The notes under the pieces: model-generated
What the model was told of the DNA's origin: nothing
What the model saw: the letters and a program-made list of their open reading frames with translations, nothing else
The model's database searches: none
Translations under genes and position numbers: made by a program
Assembly: GCF_040049215.1 (NCBI RefSeq)
Contig: NZ_JBDZDN010000001.1
Span: forward strand, 1,736,001 to 1,800,000
Length of the DNA stretch: 64,000 bases
Source: Mesorhizobium_K sp040049215
Lineage (GTDB): Bacteria; Pseudomonadota; Alphaproteobacteria; Rhizobiales; Rhizobiaceae
Direction of reading: 5' to 3'
Shown: one piece after another, positions 1 through 8,688 of the stretch
Layout of the letters: each line of letters begins with the position of its first letter
Numbering within the stretch: the first letter of the stretch is position 1

Positions 1-803
1 GACAGATAGCGCCGATCGAGCTGGTCGAGGCCGAGCGCGTCGACTTCGAGCCGCAGCAGCGCCTCGTCGGCGACTTTTCGCGACACGTGGTCGACGCCGG
101 CGACTGAGGCGAAGTCACGAACGCGCCTGAGCAGCCGGCCGGCGATGCGCGGCGTGCCGCGCGCCCGCCTTGCGATCTCAAGGGCGCCGTCGTCGCCGAG
201 CGGCAGGCCAAGGATGCGGGCGCCGCGGCGCACGATCTGCTCCAGCTCCTCGACCGTGTAGAAGTTCAGCCGGACCGGAATGCCGAAGCGGTCGCGCAGC
301 GGGTTGGTGAGCAGGCCGAGCCGCGTCGTCGCCGCGACCAGCGTGAATTTGGCCAGGTCGATCTTGACCGAGCGCGCCGCCGGCCCCTCGCCGATGATGA
401 GGTCGAGCTGATAGTCCTCCATCGCCGGATAGAGGATCTCCTCGACCGCCGGATTGAGCCGGTGGATTTCGTCGATGAAGAGAACGTCGCGGTCTTCCAG
501 ATTGGTCAGCAGCGCCGCCAGGTCGCCGGCCTTGGCGATGACCGGCCCCGAGGTCGAGCGGAAGTTGACGCCGAGCTCGCGCGCCATGATCTGCGCCAGC
601 GTCGTCTTGCCGAGCCCCGGCGGCCCGACGAAGAGCACATGGTCGAGCGCCTCGCCCCGGCCCTTGGCGGCCTCGACGAAGACCTTCAGATTGGCGCGCG
701 CGGCAGCTTGGCCGATGAACTCGTCGAGCGTCTGCGGCCGCAGCGTCTGGTCCACGTCCTCGCCGCGCTTTTCAGATGAAATGAGACGCGGGGCGAGGCT
801 CAC
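1..803 (-). CDS. ruvB: Holliday junction branch-migration ATPase RuvB (3' part cut by window)
   Basis: RuvB is the AAA+ motor that drives branch migration of Holliday junctions with RuvA before RuvC cuts them. The visible 267 residues contain Walker A (GPPGLGKTT, about residues 60-68), Walker B (LFIDEIHRL, D111/E112) and the sensor segment VAATTRLGLL. The C-terminal winged-helix part lies outside the window. I place the start at the GTG at 803-801, giving VSLAPRLISS; it overlaps the TGA of the upstream vapC (GTGA), so translation is probably coupled to the toxin gene. Normally ruvB directly follows ruvA. Identity is certain; the start codon is inferred. Confidence 0.96.
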   Translation of the reverse strand, partial: MSLAPRLISSEKRGEDVDQTLRPQTLDEFIGQAAARANLKVFVEAAKGRGEALDHVLFVGPPGLGKTTLAQIMARELGVNFRSTSGPVIAKAGDLAALLTNLEDRDVLFIDEIHRLNPAVEEILYPAMEDYQLDLIIGEGPAARSVKIDLAKFTLVAATTRLGLLTNPLRDRFGIPVRLNFYTVEELEQIVRRGARILGLPLGDDGALEIARRARGTPRIAGRLLRRVRDFASVAGVDHVSRKVADEALLRLEVDALGLDQLDRRYL

Positions 804-1198
804 GCGAGCAGTTCCATGCCCGCAACGGATCTTGCCGCGCCTTCATCGAAGGTGAAGGTGCGGGCCGCTCCAAGTTCACGGTTCCGCAACGCGATGATCA
901 TGTCGGCGAAATCCGCACTCCCTCCCTCATAGGTCGCCAGGGCCTTGCCTACAACTTCCAGCGATTCGAACTCGATAAACTCGACGCCGAGAAGGTCGCG
1001 CATGACTGCCGCAAGCCTCGCCTGGGGAAGTTTGTATCGCGACCGCAAAACCCAGAAAAACTCCATCAGCACAGGCAGATTGACAAATCCACGCTCGTCT
1101 TCCCCGAGACCTTTCAACAAGCGCTGCGCCGCTCTCGACTGGACCGGGTCATCGTTCAAGGTCGCACGCAGCAGAATATTGGTGTCGAGACCGATCAA
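800..1198 (-). CDS. vapC: PIN-domain toxin, VapC family
   Basis: A 132-residue PIN-domain ribonuclease, the usual VapC length. The acidic metal-binding residues are visible: D5 in GLDTNILL, E46 in LMEFFWVL, D96/D99 in SADFADM and D118 near the C-terminus. VapC toxins cleave RNA, often initiator tRNA, and are held inactive by VapB. The ATG overlaps the vapB stop by 4 bp (ATGA), and the vapC stop overlaps the ruvB start, so the toxin sits inside the ruv operon. The RNA target is not predictable from sequence. Confidence 0.93.
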   Translation of the reverse strand: MIGLDTNILLRATLNDDPVQSRAAQRLLKGLGEDERGFVNLPVLMEFFWVLRSRYKLPQARLAAVMRDLLGVEFIEFESLEVVGKALATYEGGSADFADMIIALRNRELGAARTFTFDEGAARSVAGMELLA

Positions 1199-1476
1199 AC
1201 GCCCGACCTGCCATGGCCTATCTTGCGACCCTCGACATGGTCGCTGACGCCCTCGCCTATAGCGCGATCGTAATCGTCCGTCGTTGTGCCCGGTATCGCA
1301 TACTCGGCCAACGCGCCGAACAAGATGTCCACCGGGCGGTTGCGCGGGATGATCAGATATCCTTGTTCTATCTCGATAAAAGCAATGCGATCGCCCGTAT
1401 GGAGCCCGAGCTTTTCACGGACTTCCGCGGGGATCGTTGTCTGCCCCTTGCTTGATATCCTTGCTTCTATGCCCAT
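1195..1476 (-). CDS. vapB: AbrB/MazE-type antitoxin, VapB family
   Basis: A 93-residue protein with an N-terminal SpoVT/AbrB swapped-hairpin DNA-binding domain (ARISSKGQTTIPAEVREKLG, residues 5-24) and a C-terminal tail that would wrap the toxin. Such antitoxins neutralise VapC and repress their own promoter. It overlaps vapC by 4 bp. The inverted repeat immediately upstream of its ATG (1477-1504) fits autorepression. No strong Shine-Dalgarno sits close to the start; an AAGGAG lies about 20 bases upstream. Confidence 0.92.
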   Translation of the reverse strand: MGIEARISSKGQTTIPAEVREKLGLHTGDRIAFIEIEQGYLIIPRNRPVDILFGALAEYAIPGTTTDDYDRAIGEGVSDHVEGRKIGHGRSGV

Positions 1477-1504
1477 TGTAAGAGTTTACCCGGTTCTCCT
1501 TACA
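1477..1504 (-). promoter_or_regulatory. Candidate VapB operator (inverted repeat)
   Basis: TGTAAG (1477-1482) and CTTACA (1499-1504) form a perfect 6-bp inverted repeat, with further partial symmetry inside (AG/CT). It abuts the vapB start codon, the usual place for an antitoxin operator. Function is inferred from position only. Confidence 0.4.
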
Positions 1505-1542
1505 TTCTAAGAGAATGCATAGGGATGTGCAATGGATAACCG

Positions 1543-2163
1543 TTAGCGCGCCAGTTCCTTCAACCCCAGGCGGATCAGCTTCGGCGAATCCGCGTCTTCT
1601 CCGGCCGATTTCATCGCCGCGGCAATGGCGTTGGCGGCGATGTCGCGCGAGTAGCCGAGATTGACCAGGGCGGAGACCGCGTCCGCGATGGGCGCCGGCG
1701 CGACGCCCTCGCCCAGTTCCTGCTTCAATCCGATCATACCCGACGCTGTACCCGCATAGGCCGGAGCCTTGTTCTTCAGCTCGGTCACGATGCGCTCGGC
1801 GACCTTCTTGCCGACGCCGGGCGCCCGGCTGACCGTCGCAATGTCGCGCAGCGCAATCGCGTTGGCGAGATCGGCAGGAGCCAGCGTCGACAGGATCGCC
1901 AGCGCCACCTTGGCCCCGACACCCGGAACGTTATTCTGCAGTAGCCGGAACCACTCGCGCTCCAGCGGCGACTGGAATCCGTAGAGTCGGATCATGTCCT
2001 CGCGAACATAGGTTTCGATGAAGAGCGTCACCGCTTCGCCCGGCCCGGGAAGCTGGGCAAGCGTGCGGGCAGAACAATGGGCGACATAACCGACGCCATG
2101 CACGTCGACCATGCAATGGTCCTCGCCGATCTCGTCGAGCGTGCCCTTCAGCTTGCCGATCAT
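1543..2163 (-). CDS. ruvA: Holliday junction branch-migration subunit RuvA
   Basis: RuvA binds four-way DNA junctions as a tetramer and loads RuvB. The 206-residue length is typical. The N-terminal OB fold starts MIGKLKGTLDEI, followed by two helix-hairpin-helix motifs (NVPGVGAKVA and RAPGVGKKVAER) and the C-terminal RuvB-contacting three-helix domain (DAVSALVNLGYS). The start is the ATG at 2163-2161, where the conserved OB fold begins. It is separated from ruvB by the vapBC pair. Confidence 0.97.
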   Translation of the reverse strand: MIGKLKGTLDEIGEDHCMVDVHGVGYVAHCSARTLAQLPGPGEAVTLFIETYVREDMIRLYGFQSPLEREWFRLLQNNVPGVGAKVALAILSTLAPADLANAIALRDIATVSRAPGVGKKVAERIVTELKNKAPAYAGTASGMIGLKQELGEGVAPAPIADAVSALVNLGYSRDIAANAIAAAMKSAGEDADSPKLIRLGLKELAR

Positions 2164-2188
2164 GCCCCCATCCTCAAGCGGCGGCCCA

Positions 2189-2701
2189 TCAAGCGATCGC
2201 CCTGGCCAGCCGCGCCGCCGGGCTTTGCATGTGGTGGGCGTGGCAGATGGCGATCGCCAGCGCGTCGGCGGCATGCTCGCTGTCGAAAACCGCCTTCGGC
2301 ATCAGCACCTTCACCATCATGTGGATCTGCTGCTTCTCGCAATGGCCGACGCCGACCACCGCCTTCTTGACCGCGTTTGGCGCATATTCGGCGACATCCA
2401 GCCCCGCCAGCGCCGGCACCAGCATGGCGATGCCGCGCGCCTGGCCGAGCTTCAGCGTCGCCACCGCGTCCTTGTTGACGAAGGTCTGCTCGACAGCAGC
2501 CTCGGCGGGTGCCTGGCGCTCAAGCACTTCGCGCAACCCGTCATGCAATTGCCTCAGCCGCACGGCGAGCGTCGCCTTGTCGTCGGACTTCACCGTGCCG
2601 GCGGCGATGAAGCGCAGCGAATTGCCTGATGTTTCCACCACGCCCCAGCCGGTCCGCCTCAATCCTGGGTCTATGCCGATGATGCGAATCGCCTGTTGCA
2701 T
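2189..2701 (-). CDS. ruvC: Crossover junction endodeoxyribonuclease RuvC
   Basis: RuvC resolves Holliday junctions by paired nicks. The 170-residue protein begins MQQAIRIIGIDPGLRRTG with the first catalytic Asp (D11), has the Glu in AAVEQTFVN and ends with EHAADALAIAICHAHH, where His replaces the first of the two C-terminal Asp residues of E. coli RuvC. His at this site is found in other active RuvC proteins such as that of Thermus. It is 25 bp upstream of ruvA on the same strand. Confidence 0.97.
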   Translation of the reverse strand: MQQAIRIIGIDPGLRRTGWGVVETSGNSLRFIAAGTVKSDDKATLAVRLRQLHDGLREVLERQAPAEAAVEQTFVNKDAVATLKLGQARGIAMLVPALAGLDVAEYAPNAVKKAVVGVGHCEKQQIHMMVKVLMPKAVFDSEHAADALAIAICHAHHMQSPAARLARAIA

Positions 2702-2823
2702 TGCGGAACTCTATCGTTCCGCGGAGGCGATGCCACACAATTGTGAACAAAGCAGAAACAGTTGCGCCGGGTGGCGCGCGTTTTCAGGGGATATCCGCCC
2801 CGAAGGACGCCGCTGCGGGAAGA

Positions 2824-3351
2824 TCAGCCGCGCGCGAAGGCGGTGTTCAGAAGCGTGATCTGGTCCGAGACCGGGTTCGGGCTGCGCGTGCCCGGCAGCT
2901 GAACGACCGTGTTCTTACCGTAGATCTCGTCGTCCATCCGCCGCACCAGCGCCTGCAGGCTGAGCGAGCGGTTGACGAGGTCCACGAAAGGCTTGGGAAG
3001 ATCGGCCCAGCCGCTCGCCTCGGCATGAGCCGACGCCGTGTCGAGCCGCACCTTGGCCTTCTCGATGGCGACCTGGTCGCGGCTCATCTCTCCGGAATTG
3101 GCGGCGCGCTGAAGGAGCAGCCACGAGGCGACCTGCATCAGCCGCGTGGTGAGCCGCATCGATTCGGCCGCATAGAGCGTGGCCGCCAGTCGCGACAGCT
3201 TCTTGGCCTCGGCGCGCCCTTCGCCGTCGAGATATTCGGCGGCGTGCTCGACCAGCGACATGCCCTCATTGTAGAGCGGCTTGAACGACGGCGAGAACAC
3301 ACGACGCTCCGCGAGCTTGATCGTCTTGCCTTCCGTGGAGGGCTCGCTCAT
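2824..3351 (-). CDS. DUF1465 family protein
   Basis: A 175-residue, largely helical protein starting MSEPSTEGKTIKLAERRVF. It matches the alphaproteobacterial DUF1465 family from its N-terminal KLAERRVFSPSFKPLY and central AATLYAAESMRLTTRLMQ segments. I know of no established molecular function. I chose the ATG at 3351 rather than upstream codons because family similarity begins there. It lies upstream of ruvC on the same strand and may be co-transcribed, though the 122-bp gap leaves room for a separate promoter. Confidence 0.85.
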   Translation of the reverse strand: MSEPSTEGKTIKLAERRVFSPSFKPLYNEGMSLVEHAAEYLDGEGRAEAKKLSRLAATLYAAESMRLTTRLMQVASWLLLQRAANSGEMSRDQVAIEKAKVRLDTASAHAEASGWADLPKPFVDLVNRSLSLQALVRRMDDEIYGKNTVVQLPGTRSPNPVSDQITLLNTAFARG

Positions 3352-3714
3352 TTCCCATACGCCCCTGAACTGTCTTTTTCGCACGGGCTTGCGGCAAACC
3401 CAGTGCCGACTCGCCGTGTTTTTCCGCAACCCTACGACGAGCACGTTGAAAATGCGCTGCGAAGCCATGCAACGCAAGCGTATGTTTAATAAAAGGTTAA
3501 TGACGGAGGCCGGAACGTTGCGGGGCGCAGCACCGGCACGGCGGCCCGCGGCAAAAAAAGAGCCGCGAAAGGCGGCTCTCAGGAGTTTAACAGGGAGGCG
3601 TCAAACGAAGTGGCTCCAGCCACTCGGTAAGAATCCAGATCACTGGATGCACACAGTAAACGCCTGTAAAGCTTAACCGACAGTTAACGGGCCGCCGGAA
3701 ATCAGCGAAAAATG
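3352..3714. other. Intergenic region, 363 bp
   Basis: No gene supported here. It holds the terminator at 3553-3578 for the gene to the right, and presumably the promoter of the DUF1465 gene. The stretch 3580-3714 is AT-richer than its surroundings and carries no convincing reading frame. Confidence 0.5.
3553..3578 (-). terminator. Rho-independent terminator
   Basis: GAGCCGC (3560-3566) pairs with GCGGCTC (3572-3578) around the loop GAAAG. Read on the minus strand the hairpin is followed by seven T residues (3559-3553). It would terminate transcripts from the gene at 3715-4131. Confidence 0.8.
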
Positions 3715-4131
3715 TTACCGGTTCGCCGTCACGCCGTTGGCCACGCCGGCCCCTGCAGGCCGCCACAGGGCGGACAGCGCGATCCAGGCAAAAAGCAGCG
3801 TCGCCGCGAAGAAGACGAGCGACGCGGTGCCCAGCACCGGCTCGACCGACAGGTTGCCGCCATAGAGCATGTAGAGCGTAGCCATCATAACGACGCTGCT
3901 GATCGCCGAAAGCCAGAAGTGGACGACGGCAAGGCGCGAATTCCGCGCCGCCGGCACCAGATGGTAGAAGAAGGCGAAGACGGAGGACATGACCCAGCCG
4001 AGCACCATGATGTGAGCGTGGGTCGGCATCTGCGCGTGATCATGGCTCATGGCCATCGAGAGGCCGAGGGTCATTCCGATGATCGAATAGATGACGGCCA
4101 GAGTGAAGAAATTGCGCGCTACGCCCTGCAT
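3715..4131 (-). CDS. Small membrane protein related to haem-copper oxidase subunit I
   Basis: A 138-residue protein with four predicted membrane helices (about residues 8-28, 40-62, 70-90, 98-122). The motif MPTHAHIMVLGWV, near residues 35-47, resembles the quinol/cytochrome oxidase subunit I and NnrS-type segment with paired His. It is far too short to be a catalytic subunit. The start ATG at 4131 has a near-perfect AAGGAGG seven bases upstream. Probably a haem- or metal-associated membrane protein; the exact role is unknown. Confidence 0.7.
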   Translation of the reverse strand: MQGVARNFFTLAVIYSIIGMTLGLSMAMSHDHAQMPTHAHIMVLGWVMSSVFAFFYHLVPAARNSRLAVVHFWLSAISSVVMMATLYMLYGGNLSVEPVLGTASLVFFAATLLFAWIALSALWRPAGAGVANGVTANR

Positions 4132-4313
4132 GGTGCCTCCTTGAGATTTGACAGGTGCCTGAATCAGCGTCGTTCTGCGGCCGATGCGTTTCAGGACCAT
4201 GTCGCCGCGAACGGCTCGCGATTCCCGGACGATACGCAAGCCGCCGCATGCCGCCCATGATGGGCTGGAAACCTTGCCCGTGGATGAAGGGGAAACGCCA
4301 GCAAGCCGGCGCT

Positions 4314-5954
4314 TCAGCCCGTCTTCGCCAGATCGCGCAGCTTGAACTTCTGGATCTTGCCGGTCGAGGTTTTCGGGATCTCGGCAAAGATCACCGCCTT
4401 CGGCACCTTGAAGCGCGCCAGCAGCGAGCGGCAATGCGCGATGATCTCCTCCTCGGTGGCCGCAGCACCCGGCTTCAGCTCGACATAGGCGACGGGCACT
4501 TCGCCCCACTTCTCGTCCTGCCTGGCGACGACGCCGCAGGATTGGACGGCCTTGTGCTTGTAGAGCGCGTCCTCGACCTCGATCGAGGAAATGTTCTCGC
4601 CGCCCGAGATGATGATGTCCTTCGACCGGTCCTTCAGCTGGATGTATCCGTCCGGATGCATCACGCCGAGATCGCCCGAGTGGAACCAGCCGCCGGCGAA
4701 AGCCTCTTCGGTGGCCTTCTTGTTTTTCAGGTACCCCTTCATGACGATGTTGCCGCGGAACATGACCTCGCCGATCGTCTCGCCGTCCGCCGGCGTCTCC
4801 TTCATCGTTTCCGGATCCATCACGGTCAGGCCCTCGAGCGGCGCGTAACGCACGCCTTGCCGCGCCTTCTTCGTCGACTTGGCGTCCCGTTCCAGCGCGT
4901 CCCACGCGTTGTGCCATTCGTTGACGACAGCCGGGCCGTAGGTCTCGGTCAGGCCGTAGAGATGGGTCACCGCGAAGCCGGCGTCGGCCATGCCGGCGAG
5001 CACCGCCTCCGGCGGCGGCGCGGCGGCCGTGTTGAAACTCACGATCTGCGAGAACTCGCGCTTGTCCTCGGGCTTGGCATTGATCAGCGTCGACATGACG
5101 ATTGGGGCACCGCAGAGGTGGGTGACGCCCTGGTCCGCGATCGCGTCGTACATCGGTTTCGGCCTGACCCAGCGCAGGCAGATATGGGTCCCGGCATGGA
5201 CGGCCAGCGTCCACGGAAAGCACCAGCCGTTGCAATGGAACATCGGCAGCGTCCAGAGATAGACCGCGTGCTTGGCCATGCCGGCATGAATGGTGTTGGC
5301 ATAGGCCATCAGCGCCGCGCCACGATGATGGTAGACGACGCCCTTTGGGTTGCCGGTCGTGCCCGACGTGTAGTTCAAGGACAGCGCATCCCATTCGTCG
5401 TCGGGCATTGACCAGGCGAAATCCGGGTCACCGCCGGCGACGAATTCCTCATAGTCGAGCGTGCCAATCCGTTCGCCTTTCGGATAGGGCGCGTCGGCGG
5501 CATAGTACGGATCGTCGTAGTCGATCACCAGCGGCCTGGCCTTGGCCAGCGCCAGCGCTTCCTTCATGACGCCGGAAAACTCGCGGTCGACGATCACCAC
5601 CTTCGCTTCGGCGTGGTCGAGCTGGAAGGCGATGATGGCCGCATCCAGCCTGGTGTTCACCGAATGCAGCACCGCCTTGACCATCGGCACGCCAAAATGC
5701 GCCTCCAGCATCGGCGGCGTATTGGACAGCATCGCCGTCACCGTATCGCCCTTGCCGATGCCGCGCTTGGCCAGCGCCGAGGCAAGCTGAAGAGAGCGGC
5801 GCCAGAAATCGCGGTAGCTGGTGCGCTGGCCGCTATGCACGATGGCGAGATGATCCGGATATGTCTTCGCCGCGCGTTCGAGATAGGTAATCGGCGTCAG
5901 CGGCTGAAAATTCGCCGGCTGCCGGTCGAGATCCTGTTCGTAGGGATTGCTCAT
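4314..5954 (-). CDS. Acyl-CoA synthetase, AMP-dependent
   Basis: A 546-residue ANL-superfamily ligase that activates a carboxylic acid to its acyl-adenylate and then the CoA thioester. Visible motifs are the P-loop YTSGTTGNPKGV, the adenine segment LYGLTETYGP, the hinge region WFHSGDLGVMHPDGYIQLKD, GGENISS, and the C-terminal catalytic Lys in KTSTGKIQK. The N-terminus MSNPYEQDLDRQPANFQPLT is typical of the short/medium-chain group that includes DmdB-like ligases, but the substrate is not certain. The start at 5954 has a strong GGGGGGAGG ribosome-binding site. Confidence 0.92.
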   Translation of the reverse strand: MSNPYEQDLDRQPANFQPLTPITYLERAAKTYPDHLAIVHSGQRTSYRDFWRRSLQLASALAKRGIGKGDTVTAMLSNTPPMLEAHFGVPMVKAVLHSVNTRLDAAIIAFQLDHAEAKVVIVDREFSGVMKEALALAKARPLVIDYDDPYYAADAPYPKGERIGTLDYEEFVAGGDPDFAWSMPDDEWDALSLNYTSGTTGNPKGVVYHHRGAALMAYANTIHAGMAKHAVYLWTLPMFHCNGWCFPWTLAVHAGTHICLRWVRPKPMYDAIADQGVTHLCGAPIVMSTLINAKPEDKREFSQIVSFNTAAAPPPEAVLAGMADAGFAVTHLYGLTETYGPAVVNEWHNAWDALERDAKSTKKARQGVRYAPLEGLTVMDPETMKETPADGETIGEVMFRGNIVMKGYLKNKKATEEAFAGGWFHSGDLGVMHPDGYIQLKDRSKDIIISGGENISSIEVEDALYKHKAVQSCGVVARQDEKWGEVPVAYVELKPGAAATEEEIIAHCRSLLARFKVPKAVIFAEIPKTSTGKIQKFKLRDLAKTG

Positions 5955-5997
5955 GAATCCTCCCCCCCAAATCCGTTCGGTCCAGTTTGCCGGCCGT

Positions 5998-6771
5998 TCA
6001 ACGGAACACGTCCAGCGCGCCATCGTAAATCAGCTTCACGGCTATGATGGCAACTGTACAATAGGTGAAGGGATAAAACACTTCCGGCCGCATCCTTCTG
6101 ACCAGCCAGGCGCCGGCCAGCGTGGCCAGCGGTGCGACCGGCATCAGCACGGCGGACGCGGTCAGGTTGGTGGCGTCGAACTGCCCGAGCAGGAAATAGG
6201 GCACCAGCTTGATCGCGTTGGTGATGGCGAAAAAGATCACGCTCGTGCCGGTGAACACTTTGGGGTCCATCCTGAGCGGCAGCGCATAGACCTGGAAGGG
6301 CGGGCCGCCGACATGGGCGACGAAGCTGGTGAAGCCCGCGACCAGCCCCCAGAAAGATCCCGCGACGCGGCTCGGCTTGGCCGCGTGGTTGGCGCCGTGG
6401 CGGGCCAGCTGGTAGAGCCAGCGCCCCACGAACACGATGGCGATGGCGCCGACGATGAAGCGCACCATGGCGGCCGTCACCATCGCCGCCGTCAGCCAGC
6501 CTATGCCGATCCCGATCAGCGAACCCGGCAGCATGACGGCCAGAGTGGCGCGGTCGTAGACGCCGCGCCAGGTCCACAGCGACACGATATCCATCAGCAC
6601 CAGGATCGGCAGCAGGATCGCCGCCGCCTGCACCGGGCTCATCACCAGCGCCATCAATGGCACGCCGACAAAACCGACAGCACCCCCGAATCCGCCCTTG
6701 GAAAGGCCGACGAGAGTGACGGCCGGCAGCGCGGCCGCGTAGAACCAGGGGTTGGCGAGGAGATCGTACAT
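5998..6771 (-). CDS. TauE/SafE family membrane transporter
   Basis: A 257-residue polytopic protein (about eight membrane helices) of the TauE/SafE family, whose members export sulfite, sulfoacetate or other organic anions. The duplicated family signature is visible as GLSKGGFGGAVGFVGVPLMA near the N-terminus and WGLVAGFTSFVAHVGGPPFQ in the second half. It lies 43 bp upstream of the acyl-CoA synthetase on the same strand and may share its transcript. The anion transported is unknown. Confidence 0.9.
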   Translation of the reverse strand: MYDLLANPWFYAAALPAVTLVGLSKGGFGGAVGFVGVPLMALVMSPVQAAAILLPILVLMDIVSLWTWRGVYDRATLAVMLPGSLIGIGIGWLTAAMVTAAMVRFIVGAIAIVFVGRWLYQLARHGANHAAKPSRVAGSFWGLVAGFTSFVAHVGGPPFQVYALPLRMDPKVFTGTSVIFFAITNAIKLVPYFLLGQFDATNLTASAVLMPVAPLATLAGAWLVRRMRPEVFYPFTYCTVAIIAVKLIYDGALDVFR

Positions 6772-6940
6772 TGTGGGACGCTGAAGGAAGACGCGGTGCC
6801 ATAGCTCGAAATCCGCCGCGAGGCGAACGGATTATGGTCCCGGCCGGGAAATCCGCCTTCTGTTCAATTCGCCGGCCTTCGTCTATGCCGCATTCCAACC
6901 AAACTCGCCCTGCATAGGCGACGAAGCCGGAAAGCCGAAC

Positions 6941-7606
6941 ATGAACGCAAAATCGCCGCCCAATCGCTGCCGCATCGTGCTGATCTCGCCCGCTGGCGAG
7001 ACCGCGGACAGCTTTTCGGCGAAGTTGTCCGCAGCCATCGCCGGCGGCGACATCGCCTCGGTCATCCTGCCAGCGAACGGCATGGACGAAGCCACCTACC
7101 AGGCTTTTGCCGAACGTATCGTTCCGATCGCCCAGGCAGCCGGCATAGCTGCGATCATCGCGGAAGACACGCGCATTGCCGGCCGTGTCAAGGCCGACGG
7201 AATCCATATCGACGGCGGCAAGGCGGCGCTTGCCGAGGCGGTCGCAAGCTTCCAGGCAAAAATGGCGGTCGGCGCCGGTGGGGCAAAAACCCGCGACGAT
7301 GCGCTTGAGCTGGGCGAGGAACGGCCCGATTACCTCTTCTTCGGCCGTTTCGGCTACGATAACCGGCCGGAGGCGCACCAGCGCAATCTCTCGCTCGGGA
7401 GCTGGTGGGCGGAAATGATCGAAATACCGGTGATCGTGATGGCGGGATCCGACCTTGCTTCCGTCGAGACGGTGGCCGCGACCGGCGCGGATTTCGTCGC
7501 CCTGTCGAGCGCGGTGTTTGGCGAAGGCATCGACGCAAGGGCCGCCGTTCAGCGCGCCAACGCGATCCTGGACGAAACCGCGCCGAGCTTCGAACCGGCC
7601 AAATGA
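6941..7606 (+). CDS. Thiamine phosphate synthase-like protein (ThiE/TenI family)
   Basis: A 221-residue TIM-barrel protein of the ThiE/TenI family. ThiE joins the pyrimidine and thiazole phosphates to thiamine phosphate. The visible segments are RVKADGIHIDGG (the place of the DGVHLG motif), PDYLFFGRFG and the C-terminal ATGADFVALSSAVF phosphate-binding loop. Some motif residues differ from textbook ThiE, so a TenI-like or otherwise diverged role is possible. The stop overlaps the start of the next gene by 4 bp (ATGA). I see no TPP riboswitch upstream. Confidence 0.8.
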   Translation: MNAKSPPNRCRIVLISPAGETADSFSAKLSAAIAGGDIASVILPANGMDEATYQAFAERIVPIAQAAGIAAIIAEDTRIAGRVKADGIHIDGGKAALAEAVASFQAKMAVGAGGAKTRDDALELGEERPDYLFFGRFGYDNRPEAHQRNLSLGSWWAEMIEIPVIVMAGSDLASVETVAATGADFVALSSAVFGEGIDARAAVQRANAILDETAPSFEPAK

Positions 7607-8571
7607 CGACGGCGCGGCGGCTTCTCTTGATCGTGCCGGCGCTGCTCGCCGTCCTGCCGGCATATGCGGCGGGCGAGGTCGCGCCTGCCAAGGATGCCGC
7701 CGGCGCGACGGACGAGACCGTCGACCAGGAGCGCTTCGGCGGTCCGCCGGCCGACGCCGCCTACGGGGCTTTCCAGCGCGGCCTCTACATGACAGCGCTC
7801 AACCTCGCCATGCCGCGCGCGGAAGCTGGCGATTCGGCCGCGCAGACGCTGGTCGCGGAGATTCTTTCGCGGGGGCTCGGCGTAGCGCGCGACGAGGCCA
7901 AGGCCGCGAAATGGTACCAGCTCGCCGCCGAACAGGGCGTGCCGGAGGCGCAGTTCCAATATGCGCTGCTGCTTCTCGACGGGCGTTTCGTGACGAAGGA
8001 CCCCCAAGGGGCCTATGCGCTGATGCAGGCGGCGGCCGAGGCGGGAAACCGGCTGGCGCAGTTCAACTTCGCCCAACTCCTCATCGACCGCGAGCGGGGC
8101 GCGGCCGGCCTGACCAAGGCTGTATCCTATTATCAGCGCGCGGCCGACGCGGGCCTTGCCGACGCGCAATATGCCATGTCGCAGGTCTACGCCAACGGCG
8201 CCGGCGGCAAGAAACGCGACGAGGCCGAGGCGCGCCGCTGGCTGCTCGCCGCCGCTCGGCAGAATTTCGACACCGCGCAGGTCGACCTCGCCACCTGGCT
8301 GATCGAAGGCCGCGGCGGTCCGCGCGACCTCAAGGCCGGTTTCGGCTGGATGAAGCGCGCCGCCGACAGCGGCAACGTCGCCGCGCAGAACAGGGTCGCG
8401 AAGCTCTATATGGGCGGCATCGGCACCGAACCGAACGCGATAGACGCCGCCGCCTGGTATTTCCTCGCCCGCCGCCAGGGCCTGACCGATCCCGAGATGG
8501 AGGATTTCCTGCGCGGCCTGACCGAGGACGAGCAGAAACAGGCGCTCGCCCGGGCGAACCGTCTGCGCTAG
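7603..8571 (+). CDS. Sel1-repeat protein with signal peptide
   Basis: A 322-residue protein starting MTTARRLLLIVPALLAVLPAYAAG, a clear Sec signal peptide cleaved near residue 23. The rest is about six Sel1-like (TPR-type) repeats, recognisable by AKWYQLAAEQGVPEAQFQYA and related units about 36 residues apart. Such periplasmic repeat proteins act as scaffolds, for example in polysaccharide regulation. The start is chosen at 7603 because the signal peptide begins there and the ATG overlaps the stop of the ThiE-like gene, indicating coupled translation. Confidence 0.88.
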   Translation: MTTARRLLLIVPALLAVLPAYAAGEVAPAKDAAGATDETVDQERFGGPPADAAYGAFQRGLYMTALNLAMPRAEAGDSAAQTLVAEILSRGLGVARDEAKAAKWYQLAAEQGVPEAQFQYALLLLDGRFVTKDPQGAYALMQAAAEAGNRLAQFNFAQLLIDRERGAAGLTKAVSYYQRAADAGLADAQYAMSQVYANGAGGKKRDEAEARRWLLAAARQNFDTAQVDLATWLIEGRGGPRDLKAGFGWMKRAADSGNVAAQNRVAKLYMGGIGTEPNAIDAAAWYFLARRQGLTDPEMEDFLRGLTEDEQKQALARANRLR

Positions 8572-8688
8572 GGCCTCTCCGGCCGCCTTCCTCATCTGCC
8601 TCGCCGTCTTGCCTCAGTGGACGTTTTGTGTTCATGGAGGCGCCGAAACGCCGGCCAGGCGCAAATTTCTCCGGAACACTGTAGAACA

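Noticed and set aside
3715..5394. Long minus-strand frame that continues from the small membrane protein into the acyl-CoA synthetase region
   Set aside because: Upstream of 4131 it is an Arg/Gly-rich out-of-frame reading of the synthetase gene; the real start has a strong ribosome-binding site at 4131.
6771..6941. TPP riboswitch before the ThiE-like gene
   Set aside because: The 170-bp divergent gap lacks the conserved CUGAGA and ACCUGA elements of a THI box.
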